NCBI GenBank assembly: GCA_934526185.1
Contig: CAKTAA010000126.1
Span: 1-6,000, forward strand
DNA from: an uncultured Eubacteriales bacterium
GTDB taxonomy: Bacteria > Bacillota > Clostridia > Oscillospirales > CAG-272
DNA: 6,000 nt
Reading direction: 5' to 3'
A model generated the notes under the pieces. It searched no databases and was not told the origin of the DNA. It saw only the letters and a program-made list of their open reading frames with translations. The translations under genes were made by a program, and so were the position numbers. Positions 1 to 6,000 of the stretch are shown in pieces; the stretch's first letter is position 1; every line of letters begins with the position of its first letter.

Positions 1-133
1 GCACACCGCTGATCACCAGTTCTATGTCTGTCTGACCAAGACGAGCGCGTCCGACGAAAGCGTCATGGATGTGCTGACGCAGGCCAGAGACGAAGAACTG
101 GCTGATTCCGTGATGAACGGATCCGCACAGTAA
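1..133 (+). CDS. C-terminal end of an unrecognised protein (partial)
   Basis: An open frame enters from the left edge; its codons begin at base 2 and it ends at the TAA at 131-133, giving the last 43 residues. The visible tail is hydrophilic and acidic, starts HTADHQFYVCLTKTSA and ends in LADSVMNGSAQ. There is no membrane segment and no motif I can tie to a family. Base composition and codon use are GC-rich like the downstream rlmD gene, so it belongs to the core chromosome and not to the AT-rich island. A strong intrinsic terminator follows the stop by a few bases, so this is the last gene of its transcript. The frame is well supported by its composition and by the terminator placement; the function is unknown. 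Confidence 0.7.
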   Translation, partial: HTADHQFYVCLTKTSASDESVMDVLTQARDEELADSVMNGSAQ

Positions 134-141
134 AGACGATT

Positions 142-176
142 CCCCCTTCGCGCATGCGTGAAGGGGCGTTTTTTTT
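142..176 (+). terminator. Intrinsic (rho-independent) terminator
   Basis: A hairpin with left arm 143-152 (CCCCTTCGCG) and right arm 157-166 (CGTGAAGGGG) encloses a four-base CATG loop. All pairs are Watson-Crick except one G-T pair. After CG at 167-168, eight T residues run from 169 to 176. It begins nine bases after the stop of the upstream gene and ends that transcript before the rlmD promoter. Confidence 0.95.
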
Positions 177-205
177 GTGTGGCCAGCCGCGTTTTCGTGT
201 ATAAT
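175..205 (+). promoter_or_regulatory. Probable sigma-A promoter of rlmD
   Basis: A perfect -10 box TATAAT lies at 200-205. The best -35 candidate is TTGTGT at 175-180, which is weak and sits at a long 19-base spacing, partly inside the terminator T-tract. Transcription would start near 212, leaving a leader of only about 20 bases before the rlmD start codon. The -10 call is strong; the -35 call is tentative. Confidence 0.65.
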
Positions 206-233
206 AGGACAAGTGAACGGGGTGAATGCAGGG

Positions 234-1571
234 ATGAAGAAAAACGAGTTGTGGAGCGGTGTCTGTGAAAGCTATACCCATGACGGCATGGGCGTGGTCA
301 AGAAGGATGGATTTCCCTTTTTCGTGAAGGGACTGCTCAGGGGAGAAAAGGCGATGATCCGTACGGTCAAGCTGAAGAAGACCTATGGATTTGGCAGGGT
401 GGAGGACCTGCTGGATGAATCGGCAGCGCGCGCCATCCCGCCCTGTCCGTTAGCCGGGCGCTGCGGCGGCTGTCAGCTGCAGCATATGTCTTATCCGGAA
501 CAGCTGGCGTTCAAGCGGCAGAAGGTGCAGGATGTCATCACCAGGATCGCCGGGCTCGATCTGGAAGTGCTGCCGGTGATCGGCATGGACACGCCGTATT
601 TTTACCGCAATAAGGCACAGATCCCTGTCGGCATCGTCAAGGGAGAAACCGTGAGCGGCTTTTACCGCATCAACAGCAACGATATCGTCGATATGGAGGA
701 ATGCTGCATCCAGAGCCATCTGATCAACAAGGTGTATGGGACTGTTCGCGCGCATCTGCAGGAGGATCAGGAAATGGCGGCACAGCTGCGTCATGTATTG
801 ATCAAGCACGCTTTTGCGCGCGATGAGATCATGGTCGTATTGATTACCCGGGAAATGAAAAGCGACAGATGGAAGCAGCTGGCGGAAACCTTGATGGCCG
901 CGCATCCGCAGATCAAAGGCGTCGTACAGAACATCAACCAGCGCAAGGATAATGTCATCCTGGGCGAAAAAGAGATCCTGCTGGCGGGGCGTCCTTATAT
1001 CGAAGATGAGATCGACGGCTTCACCTTCCGCATTTCCTCGAAGTCTTTTTACCAGGTCAACCCGATCCAGACGCGCGTCCTGTATGAGCAGGCGCTGGCA
1101 TGCTGCGGTCTCAGCGGTGATGAGCAAGTGCTGGACCTGTATTGCGGCGTAGGTACGATCTCCATGTTCCTGGCCCGCCATGCGGCAAAGGTGACCGGCA
1201 TCGAGATCGTACCGGACGCCATCCGCAACGCGAAAGAAAACGCCGCGCGCAACGCGTTTGATAATCTGGAATTCATCTGCAGCGATGCGGCTGCTTATGC
1301 GGACCGCTTAGCGGCCGAAGGCAGCAAGCCGGATGTCATCTGCGTCGATCCGCCCCGCAAAGGCTGTGCGAAAAGCGTGCTGGAAGACATTGCCCGCATG
1401 ACGCCGAAGCGCATCGTGTATGTTTCCTGTGATCCAGGCACACTGGCCCGCGACCTGCGCATCCTCGATGAGCTGGGCTATGAGACCGTATCGGTACAGC
1501 CAGTAGACATGTTCCCGCAGACAAGCGGCGTGGAATCCGTGTGTCTCTTGAGCAACCGAAAACGGATATGA
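234..1571 (+). CDS. rlmD: 23S rRNA (uracil-C5)-methyltransferase, RlmD/RumA (YefA/RlmCD-like) family
   Basis: This enzyme transfers methyl from S-adenosylmethionine to C5 of uracil in 23S rRNA (U1939, and in Bacillus-type RlmCD also U747). The protein has 445 residues, normal for the family. Residues 1-65 form a TRAM-like RNA-binding domain. C71, C77 and C80 (CPLAGRCGGC) plus C157 or C158 match the iron-sulfur cluster ligands. The SAM-binding motif VLDLYCGVGT is at 299-308, DPPRKG at 372-377, the catalytic nucleophile is C399 in VSCDP, and the general base is probably E434 in TSGVES. I chose ATG 234 because GGGGTGA (219-225) sits eight bases upstream as its Shine-Dalgarno site; GTG 222 is in frame but lies inside that site. 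Codon use is GC-rich, unlike everything downstream. Family assignment is firm; whether it modifies one uridine or two cannot be read from sequence. Confidence 0.95.
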   Translation: MKKNELWSGVCESYTHDGMGVVKKDGFPFFVKGLLRGEKAMIRTVKLKKTYGFGRVEDLLDESAARAIPPCPLAGRCGGCQLQHMSYPEQLAFKRQKVQDVITRIAGLDLEVLPVIGMDTPYFYRNKAQIPVGIVKGETVSGFYRINSNDIVDMEECCIQSHLINKVYGTVRAHLQEDQEMAAQLRHVLIKHAFARDEIMVVLITREMKSDRWKQLAETLMAAHPQIKGVVQNINQRKDNVILGEKEILLAGRPYIEDEIDGFTFRISSKSFYQVNPIQTRVLYEQALACCGLSGDEQVLDLYCGVGTISMFLARHAAKVTGIEIVPDAIRNAKENAARNAFDNLEFICSDAAAYADRLAAEGSKPDVICVDPPRKGCAKSVLEDIARMTPKRIVYVSCDPGTLARDLRILDELGYETVSVQPVDMFPQTSGVESVCLLSNRKRI

Positions 1572-1659
1572 AAGTCGATCGATGTGGAGTTGGAGGAATA
1601 TTATCGTATCAAGGACGCTAAGAAGAATCAGAACTAGAAATAGAACAGAAAAAGAAACG
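1572..1659 (+). other. Junction sequence with in-frame coding-like tail after rlmD
   Basis: After the rlmD TGA the same frame stays open for 20 codons to TAG at 1632-1634. It encodes a strikingly protein-like acidic and basic tail containing DVELEEYYRIKDAKK. This could be the original RlmD C-terminus cut off by a nonsense change, or the end of a gene belonging to the inserted element. No start codon with a ribosome site precedes it, so it is probably not expressed alone. GC content drops across this stretch, so it marks the boundary between core DNA and the acquired island. No terminator hairpin for rlmD is visible here. Confidence 0.45.
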
Positions 1660-1880
1660 AGTACACACTTTAACTATAACCGATTATGGAAACTGCTGAT
1701 TGACCGCGGTATTCAGAAGTAGGACTTCAGAGGACAAATGATGTCAGCGCTACTTCAATCGCAAAGATGAGAAGAGGAGAAAATGTTACTACAGATGTTT
1801 TACTTTAGATTTATGAGGCACTTGATGTTAATGTGGAAGACATTATGGAAAAAATGCCAAATATTAAAGTTGACGACTAA
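1660..1880 (+). pseudogene. Decayed XRE (Cro/C1-type) helix-turn-helix regulator
   Basis: Two frames together rebuild a small DNA-binding regulator of about 70 residues. The first frame gives NYNRLWKLLIDRGIQK and then meets TAG at 1720-1722, followed by DFRGQ. Loss of one base near 1737-1739 shifts the frame, which continues as DVSATSIAKMRRGENVTTD, meets a second TAG at 1806-1808, and goes on as IYEALDVNVEDIMEKMP to TAA at 1878-1880. This is the full pattern of the short XRE proteins common in Clostridia: an N-terminal LWKLLIDRG helix, the helix-turn-helix, and a VEDIM C-terminus. The expected ATG near 1660 is also missing; an upstream in-frame ATG at 1582 lacks family-like sequence. With two nonsense codons and a frameshift no functional product is expected. 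Such regulators often precede defence or restriction operons, so this was probably the island's own regulator. Confidence 0.82.
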
Positions 1881-2017
1881 AATTTTAAGCCTTGATTATT
1901 TGACAGTATGAAGACTATGTTGAAAATGGTTTTCTGTGCTTTCTATCGCAGATATGTGGGATTTTAGAAAAATGAGTCATTACGACAATTGGATTTATAG
2001 GAAGTGAGGCATCATTC
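1881..2017 (+). promoter_or_regulatory. Leader and probable promoter of the defence operon
   Basis: A consensus -35 box TTGACA is at 1900-1905 and a fair -10 box GAAAAT (four of six matches) at 1922-1927, with a 16-base spacer. The start site would be near 1934, leaving an untranslated leader of about 84 bases. A purine-rich ribosome site, GGAAGTGA at 2000-2007, lies ten bases before ATG 2018; an overlapping GAGG at 2006-2009 would be closer to usual spacing. A 19-codon reading frame from ATG 1908 is inside the promoter and is not a credible gene. I see no clear operator palindrome or riboswitch. Confidence 0.55.
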
Positions 2018-5000
2018 ATGCTAAACAGAGAAATACCTTTTCGCCCAATACTGGAAGGTGAATTTAGGGTGCGGTTCTATAATGCTGCATCTGAAATTAC
2101 AGATATGATGTCGGTAGTAGATATCGAAAAAATCGCAAACAAGGAAATTAAATGGGTAGAAGATGTATGTCGTTTTAATCTAGAACAGAGGAAAAAATAC
2201 AGAGCTGTTTGGTTACTTTTTCGAGATTTGATCAGAGCATCATGGAAGGCCTGCTATAGGGAGGGCGTTCTGTACATGAGTCTTCCAAGCCTCAATGGAA
2301 CTGATTTGAGAGACACATCCTCGCCAGAGGTTAAGGCTTTATTAAGAAGCTGGATGAGCGAAAGCAGGCATGAGCGGCTCGTTGCATATATAGATTTCAT
2401 TAATCGTATGGAAAATCCAGGGGCTAATAAACTTGGGATTGACAGCTTAATCGCGGATGGAAATGAGCTTGCTGGAAGATTAGAAGCGGCAAAAAATGGA
2501 GAATTATCCGTTGTAGATGCTATTAAACCTTATTTGCAGTTGGTAAAGGAAAATGACCGTGATGAGTTTACCGGTTTGAAGCTGTCAGAAATATGGAGAT
2601 ATTTCAGATTAACCTGGTCTACACCGGCTGAAACGACACCTGGTAGAACTATGCAATACCTGATAAGAGATGCGGCGCATCCAATGCATGCAGTTATGGG
2701 TATTGCTTCATTGGAAAATTGTGCCGTTCAAATAACCTGCAGAGATGATTTTATTGGTTGGAATCAGAAGGCATATATAGAGAAAATGCTGAAGAATGAT
2801 TCTATTGCTGCAAGGCAGAGCTTTTCGACATTGCTAGGATATATTTCTGATGGAATATCTGGGATTGATTATTCGGAGCTCTGCACACATGCGACCATTG
2901 ATAATCCCACAGATGAGGATATACAGGCACTGCAAGATATTGCGGTGGATGCAGAGCAAAAAAGACAGCAGCTTTTGAAGGATTCTCTTGAGAGTGAAAT
3001 CGAAGAGGAAAAGAGCGAGTTGGGAAGTATCTCAAAGGAAACTGAAAAGGCCCTTTATCATAGAAAAAGAGCAGAGCAACTTGCAAAACTGTTAAACGCA
3101 AAAAAAGTAATTACAGATTTGTGTAACTCTGAACTCTTTGACGAGTTGTGGAAGGATTTCTGTAAGGGGGAGGTCGGCAACTCAGTGATCCGCACAGCTC
3201 TTGTGGCCCAGAAAACGAAGCACATTGGCTCTAGCATGATGGAATTAAATGTTTGCGGAGCAATCCCGCCATATAATGAGGTACTTGGAGGTAAGCTAGT
3301 TGCTTTGTTGGCGATATCACCGCAGGTCGTATATGACTATAAGGAACGATACGCCAGCAAGAGTAGTGAAATCGCTAGCAGATTAAAGGGAGAGCCCGTT
3401 TGCAGACCGGCTGATTTGGTATACGTTGGTACGACTTCTCTTTACTATGTTGGATCTAGTCAATACAACCGTTTAAAGCTTCCCGGAAGTATTTTTGAAT
3501 CGGATTTCGATGTTGTGTGGAAACAACTTGGGATGACTATTGGCTTTGGCACCATGCATATCAGTAAAGCAACGACTATGAGCCTTACTGAAGCTACCAC
3601 AGCTGATTTCAACAGAATCAATCATGTTTTTGGTGAGGGAGCAAGTCCTAAAATGCGCTTGTTGACGATGTCTATTAGAGAATTGCTCGAGTCCACAAAT
3701 GAAGATTCAAAGGATTTTTCTAAACATGCGATGTCCAGAATCGTTTATGGTGCTTGCTTGGCGAAGAATACATTTGAATACCTGATGGGAACTGATCCGG
3801 AGCCTATATATTATACCGATATGTCAGATTATAAGAAAGGTACAGATGCAATTATCAGTTTCTGGCAGAACAGGTGGTTAGGAAGCAGACTGAATTATGA
3901 ACCGATATACGAGAGAGTCCGTTGCTTCAATAAGCAAGCATTTTTGGTAAGTAATCAGATTAATGAGGATGAAAAATGGAGTTTTAAAAAGCTTAAGGAG
4001 GAGTCGTATATGCCTTCAGTAGATGGAAATCAAACTGGCTTACAGTTTATAAGAGATTTTTACAGAGGTTCGAGTGCATACGCTGATTATATTGATTCAA
4101 ACCTTCTGTCTAATATCCATCTGGTCACAAAATTAGATCAAGCTATTCTAGATGCGGTTATGGATGGCAAGGACATAGTTTTAACGGGTAATCCTGGGGA
4201 CGGGAAGACACACATCATCAGAATGCTTAGAGGCAAACTGGAAGCATTAGGAAAATCAGTGATAATTGAAATAGATGCCAGCACGTTACCGAACGAAGAA
4301 ATTTATAAGCACTGGAAAAAGGCTAAAGATAATAACGTGCCATATGTAATTGCAATTAATGCAGCTGTGCTCTATTCACTGTATCAGTATTGCAAGCAGT
4401 ATTACAAGGACTTTGAGCCGGTAAAAACGGCATATGAACAAATGAGCCATGCAGTAGTTTTTCATAATGAGAATGAAAAAGCTACAGATGTCGTTGTATA
4501 TGATCTTAGTAAAAGAGAAGTCCTTACAAAAGAGATTCTCAGTCAGGCCATTATTAAACTTACGGATGATAAGCACTATGAGGAATGTAAAAAATGTCCT
4601 CTTAATTCTAGTTGCGAGGTTCATAGAAATTGCAAGCTTCTGAAGAATGAGGTGTTCCAGAGTAGGTTATTTATTATTCTTCAGCGAGTAGCATTGCAGG
4701 GATATCATGCGACCTTACGTGAATTGCAGAGCTTTATATCTTACCTGATATTCGGAAATAGAACGTGTAAGGCAATAACCCAAACAACGGGAAATAAGGA
4801 GTATAATCTGGTTAACCTTATTTATTCCGGAAATGGCGGACTTTTTAAGGCTATTCAGAATGCAATTGATCCAGTCAATATTTCTCATCCAACCTGGGAT
4901 GAGAAACTGTTGACCAATGATATTGCTCCGGACACATGGGTGAAGGATTATGAAGTTCCGGCAGAGACAATAGCCTATGATAATGAGGAACTCTTTCAGT

Positions 5001-5626
5001 TACGAAAAAGACAGTTCTTCTTTTTCAATGTAAACGGCGATGTTCTGTTAGATATCTTAGACGATGAAGTAAGGCGCTTTCGGGAACTTATTGAACAGGA
5101 TGATTCTAAGATAATTAAGGAGCTAATTTTAAAGCTAAACAAATTTTTTGGAGCAGAAAAGCCGTCAAACTCTGAGCTTCAGATTTGGTCAGGCCACCGA
5201 TATGATAACGAGCCAAGAAAGGTATTGATTTCAGTCGGATCAATAAAGAAAAGTGGATTGAAAATCGGGCATCCGACCTTGTCTAAGTCTATGCAAACTG
5301 GTATAGAGATGACATCAAACTATATAAGACTGGAAAAGAAAAATGCACCGAATATTTTCCTGAAAATTGATTTTGATATGTATATGCTCTTGACTGAAGC
5401 GGATCGTGGAGTACCAGTCCTTTTTATGGAATCTGATTTAGTAAAGAAGGTTTGGAGATTTATAGAGCAGTTTCAATCTGTATCGGAAATTGATCAGGAT
5501 GATCCAGTGAACATATCGTTGTTGGATGTACAGAACAAAAAGAAAATTGTGGTAAAACTTGATCAGGAGGAAAATAAGTATTCCTCAATCGATGTATCAA
5601 GGAGTCAGGAGGTATCACATGTCTGA
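2018..5626 (+). CDS. druA: DruA-like (DUF4338) protein fused to a P-loop NTPase; Druantia-type anti-phage defence candidate
   Basis: The 1202-residue product has two halves. Residues 1-650 resemble DruA: an N-terminal region ending RHERLVAYIDFINRME (near 117-132), RDAAH at 217-221, RDDFIGW at 242-248, a charged coiled-coil at about 311-368, GAIPPYNEVLGGKL at 414-427, TTSLYYVGSSQYNR at 472-485, GFGTMHIS at 509-516, RINHVFGEGASPKMR at 533-547, RIVYG at 574-578 and FWQNRW at 615-620. Residues 665-1202 are an NTPase: Walker A GNPGDGKT at 724-731 (K730), YVIAIN at 776-781, VVVYDLSKR at 825-833 (possible Walker B D829), cysteines 857, 860, 866 and 872, and GYHATLRELQ at 895-904. DruA belongs to Druantia systems; its biochemical role is not established to my knowledge. 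ATG 2018 is the only start after an in-frame TGA at 1973. Composition is AT-rich, unlike rlmD, which suggests transfer. The DruA assignment rests on remembered family motifs; the NTPase is general P-loop level only. Confidence 0.82.
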   Translation: MLNREIPFRPILEGEFRVRFYNAASEITDMMSVVDIEKIANKEIKWVEDVCRFNLEQRKKYRAVWLLFRDLIRASWKACYREGVLYMSLPSLNGTDLRDTSSPEVKALLRSWMSESRHERLVAYIDFINRMENPGANKLGIDSLIADGNELAGRLEAAKNGELSVVDAIKPYLQLVKENDRDEFTGLKLSEIWRYFRLTWSTPAETTPGRTMQYLIRDAAHPMHAVMGIASLENCAVQITCRDDFIGWNQKAYIEKMLKNDSIAARQSFSTLLGYISDGISGIDYSELCTHATIDNPTDEDIQALQDIAVDAEQKRQQLLKDSLESEIEEEKSELGSISKETEKALYHRKRAEQLAKLLNAKKVITDLCNSELFDELWKDFCKGEVGNSVIRTALVAQKTKHIGSSMMELNVCGAIPPYNEVLGGKLVALLAISPQVVYDYKERYASKSSEIASRLKGEPVCRPADLVYVGTTSLYYVGSSQYNRLKLPGSIFESDFDVVWKQLGMTIGFGTMHISKATTMSLTEATTADFNRINHVFGEGASPKMRLLTMSIRELLESTNEDSKDFSKHAMSRIVYGACLAKNTFEYLMGTDPEPIYYTDMSDYKKGTDAIISFWQNRWLGSRLNYEPIYERVRCFNKQAFLVSNQINEDEKWSFKKLKEESYMPSVDGNQTGLQFIRDFYRGSSAYADYIDSNLLSNIHLVTKLDQAILDAVMDGKDIVLTGNPGDGKTHIIRMLRGKLEALGKSVIIEIDASTLPNEEIYKHWKKAKDNNVPYVIAINAAVLYSLYQYCKQYYKDFEPVKTAYEQMSHAVVFHNENEKATDVVVYDLSKREVLTKEILSQAIIKLTDDKHYEECKKCPLNSSCEVHRNCKLLKNEVFQSRLFIILQRVALQGYHATLRELQSFISYLIFGNRTCKAITQTTGNKEYNLVNLIYSGNGGLFKAIQNAIDPVNISHPTWDEKLLTNDIAPDTWVKDYEVPAETIAYDNEELFQLRKRQFFFFNVNGDVLLDILDDEVRRFRELIEQDDSKIIKELILKLNKFFGAEKPSNSELQIWSGHRYDNEPRKVLISVGSIKKSGLKIGHPTLSKSMQTGIEMTSNYIRLEKKNAPNIFLKIDFDMYMLLTEADRGVPVLFMESDLVKKVWRFIEQFQSVSEIDQDDPVNISLLDVQNKKKIVVKLDQEENKYSSIDVSRSQEVSHV
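3996..4012 (+). promoter_or_regulatory. Internal Shine-Dalgarno and in-frame ATG at the DruA/NTPase boundary
   Basis: AGGAGG at 3996-4001 lies eight bases before ATG 4010-4012, which is in frame with the long gene (M665). Initiation here would give a 538-residue protein with its Walker A about 60 residues from the N-terminus, a natural arrangement for a free P-loop protein. The Shine-Dalgarno arises from the codons for KEE, so chance is possible, but its position exactly between the two domains favours either a real internal start or a relic of an ancestral gene start. Confidence 0.55.
5607..5613 (+). promoter_or_regulatory. Ribosome binding site of the downstream gene
   Basis: AGGAGGT is a full match to the anti-Shine-Dalgarno sequence, five bases before ATG 5619. 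It lies inside the last codons of the upstream gene, so both sequences are under joint constraint. It fixes the start of the next gene and supports efficient, coupled translation. Confidence 0.9.
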
Positions 5627-6000
5627 TCAGATTTTTTTAAAAAAATATCGAACGGATGTAGATAAAAAGTATGTGGGCTTTACACCTAACGGAAGTTCTA
5701 TAAAGCCGGTACATGTTGCTGGGGGTGCATTTCGCTGTATTTATGGTGGTTACAATACAACTATGAATATCAAGCGTATGGCGTTGGTTTCTGATAATAA
5801 GGGTAATATTCCTGCTGATAATGAACTTTCAACAATATATGATAGCCTTTTAGAGAAGGAGGCTATTGAGGATGGAATTTCGGAAGACTCCTTGGATTCT
5901 TTAAGAAATATAATGCAGAAGCTTTTGTCAGCAGATAAAGGTGTATATGTTGTTTCAGGTTTAAAGGACGGAATGATTTCATATTCTGCAGGCTCTAAGC
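5619..6000 (+). CDS. Unrecognised protein, N-terminal 127 residues (runs off the window)
   Basis: The frame opens at ATG 5619 and stays open to the right edge. It starts MSDQIFLKKYRTDVDKKY. The start overlaps the end of the druA-NTPase gene by eight bases and carries a perfect AGGAGGT site, so the two are co-transcribed and probably translationally coupled. The visible part is soluble, with no signal peptide or membrane segment: a mixed basic start, a glycine-rich stretch (VAGGAFRCIYGGYN), then an acidic helical region (about residues 73-106) and a predicted strand VYVVSGL. I recognise no family. By position it would be the second gene of a Druantia-like operon, where type I systems carry druB, but I cannot claim homology from this fragment. 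AT-rich composition matches the upstream gene. Confidence 0.85.
   Translation, partial: MSDQIFLKKYRTDVDKKYVGFTPNGSSIKPVHVAGGAFRCIYGGYNTTMNIKRMALVSDNKGNIPADNELSTIYDSLLEKEAIEDGISEDSLDSLRNIMQKLLSADKGVYVVSGLKDGMISYSAGSK

Noticed and set aside
177..233. Upstream extension of rlmD to the TTG/GTG region at 177
   Set aside because: It would begin inside the terminator T-tract and before the -10 box, and the extra residues do not resemble the family N-terminus; ATG 234 has a good Shine-Dalgarno site.
450..1181. Long open frame on the minus strand (243 codons)
   Set aside because: It lies wholly opposite rlmD, whose frame has full family motifs; the minus-strand product shows no recognisable domain and is a by-product of GC-rich codon use.
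1715..1728. Short inverted repeat GAAGT-AGG-ACTTC
   Set aside because: Only five base pairs with a three-base loop, no T-tract, and it lies within the regulator pseudogene; too weak for a terminator or operator claim.
1908..1967. Small 19-codon frame in the leader of the defence operon
   Set aside because: It overlaps the proposed -35 to -10 region, has no Shine-Dalgarno site and shows no regulatory-peptide pattern.
2802..3101. Minus-strand open frame opposite the DruA coiled-coil region
   Set aside because: Shadow of the charged repeat-like codons of the plus-strand gene; no family-like sequence.
4376..4624. Minus-strand open frame of 82 codons with hydrophobic stretches
   Set aside because: Lies inside the NTPase coding region; its hydrophobic look comes from AT-rich antisense codons and no ribosome site supports it.
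1..6000. CRISPR arrays, tRNA or rRNA genes, insertion sequences
   Set aside because: No regularly spaced repeats, no tRNA-like cloverleaf, no rRNA sequence and no transposase frame were seen on reading both strands.

Overview
The window looks like a chromosomal segment of a Bacillota (Firmicutes) bacterium, probably a gut Clostridia or Erysipelotrichia relative. The grounds are purine-rich Shine-Dalgarno sites, a TATAAT-type promoter, an intrinsic terminator, a YefA/RlmCD-like rRNA methyltransferase and a short Cro/C1-type regulator of a kind common in those groups. The genus cannot be fixed from this sequence.

Two compositional blocks meet just after base 1560. The left block (1-1571) is GC-rich core DNA: the last 43 codons of an unrecognised gene, a strong intrinsic terminator, a promoter, and a complete 445-residue RlmD/RumA-type 23S rRNA m5U methyltransferase with all expected catalytic and iron-sulfur residues. 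The right block (about 1572-6000) is clearly AT-richer and reads as an acquired defence island. The 3' end of rumA/rlmD is a documented integration site for mobile elements in Gram-positive bacteria, so the position fits.

The junction (1572-2017) holds no intact gene. It contains a short in-frame coding-like tail after the rlmD stop, then a decayed XRE-family helix-turn-helix regulator (two nonsense codons and one single-base deletion), then a leader with a TTGACA-type promoter.

The main gene (2018-5626) encodes a 1202-residue protein. Its first roughly 650 residues look like a full DruA (DUF4338) protein of the Druantia anti-phage systems. Its last roughly 540 residues are a separate P-loop NTPase with a GNPGDGKT Walker A and a four-cysteine cluster. 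At the boundary between the halves lies an AGGAGG Shine-Dalgarno sequence eight bases before an in-frame ATG, so the gene may yield both the fusion and a free 538-residue NTPase.

The stop of this gene overlaps by eight bases the start of the next (5619 to past the window end). That gene is unrecognised and is translationally coupled to the fusion. Together they look like the first genes of a Druantia-like defence operon whose later genes, possibly including a DruE-type helicase, lie beyond the window.
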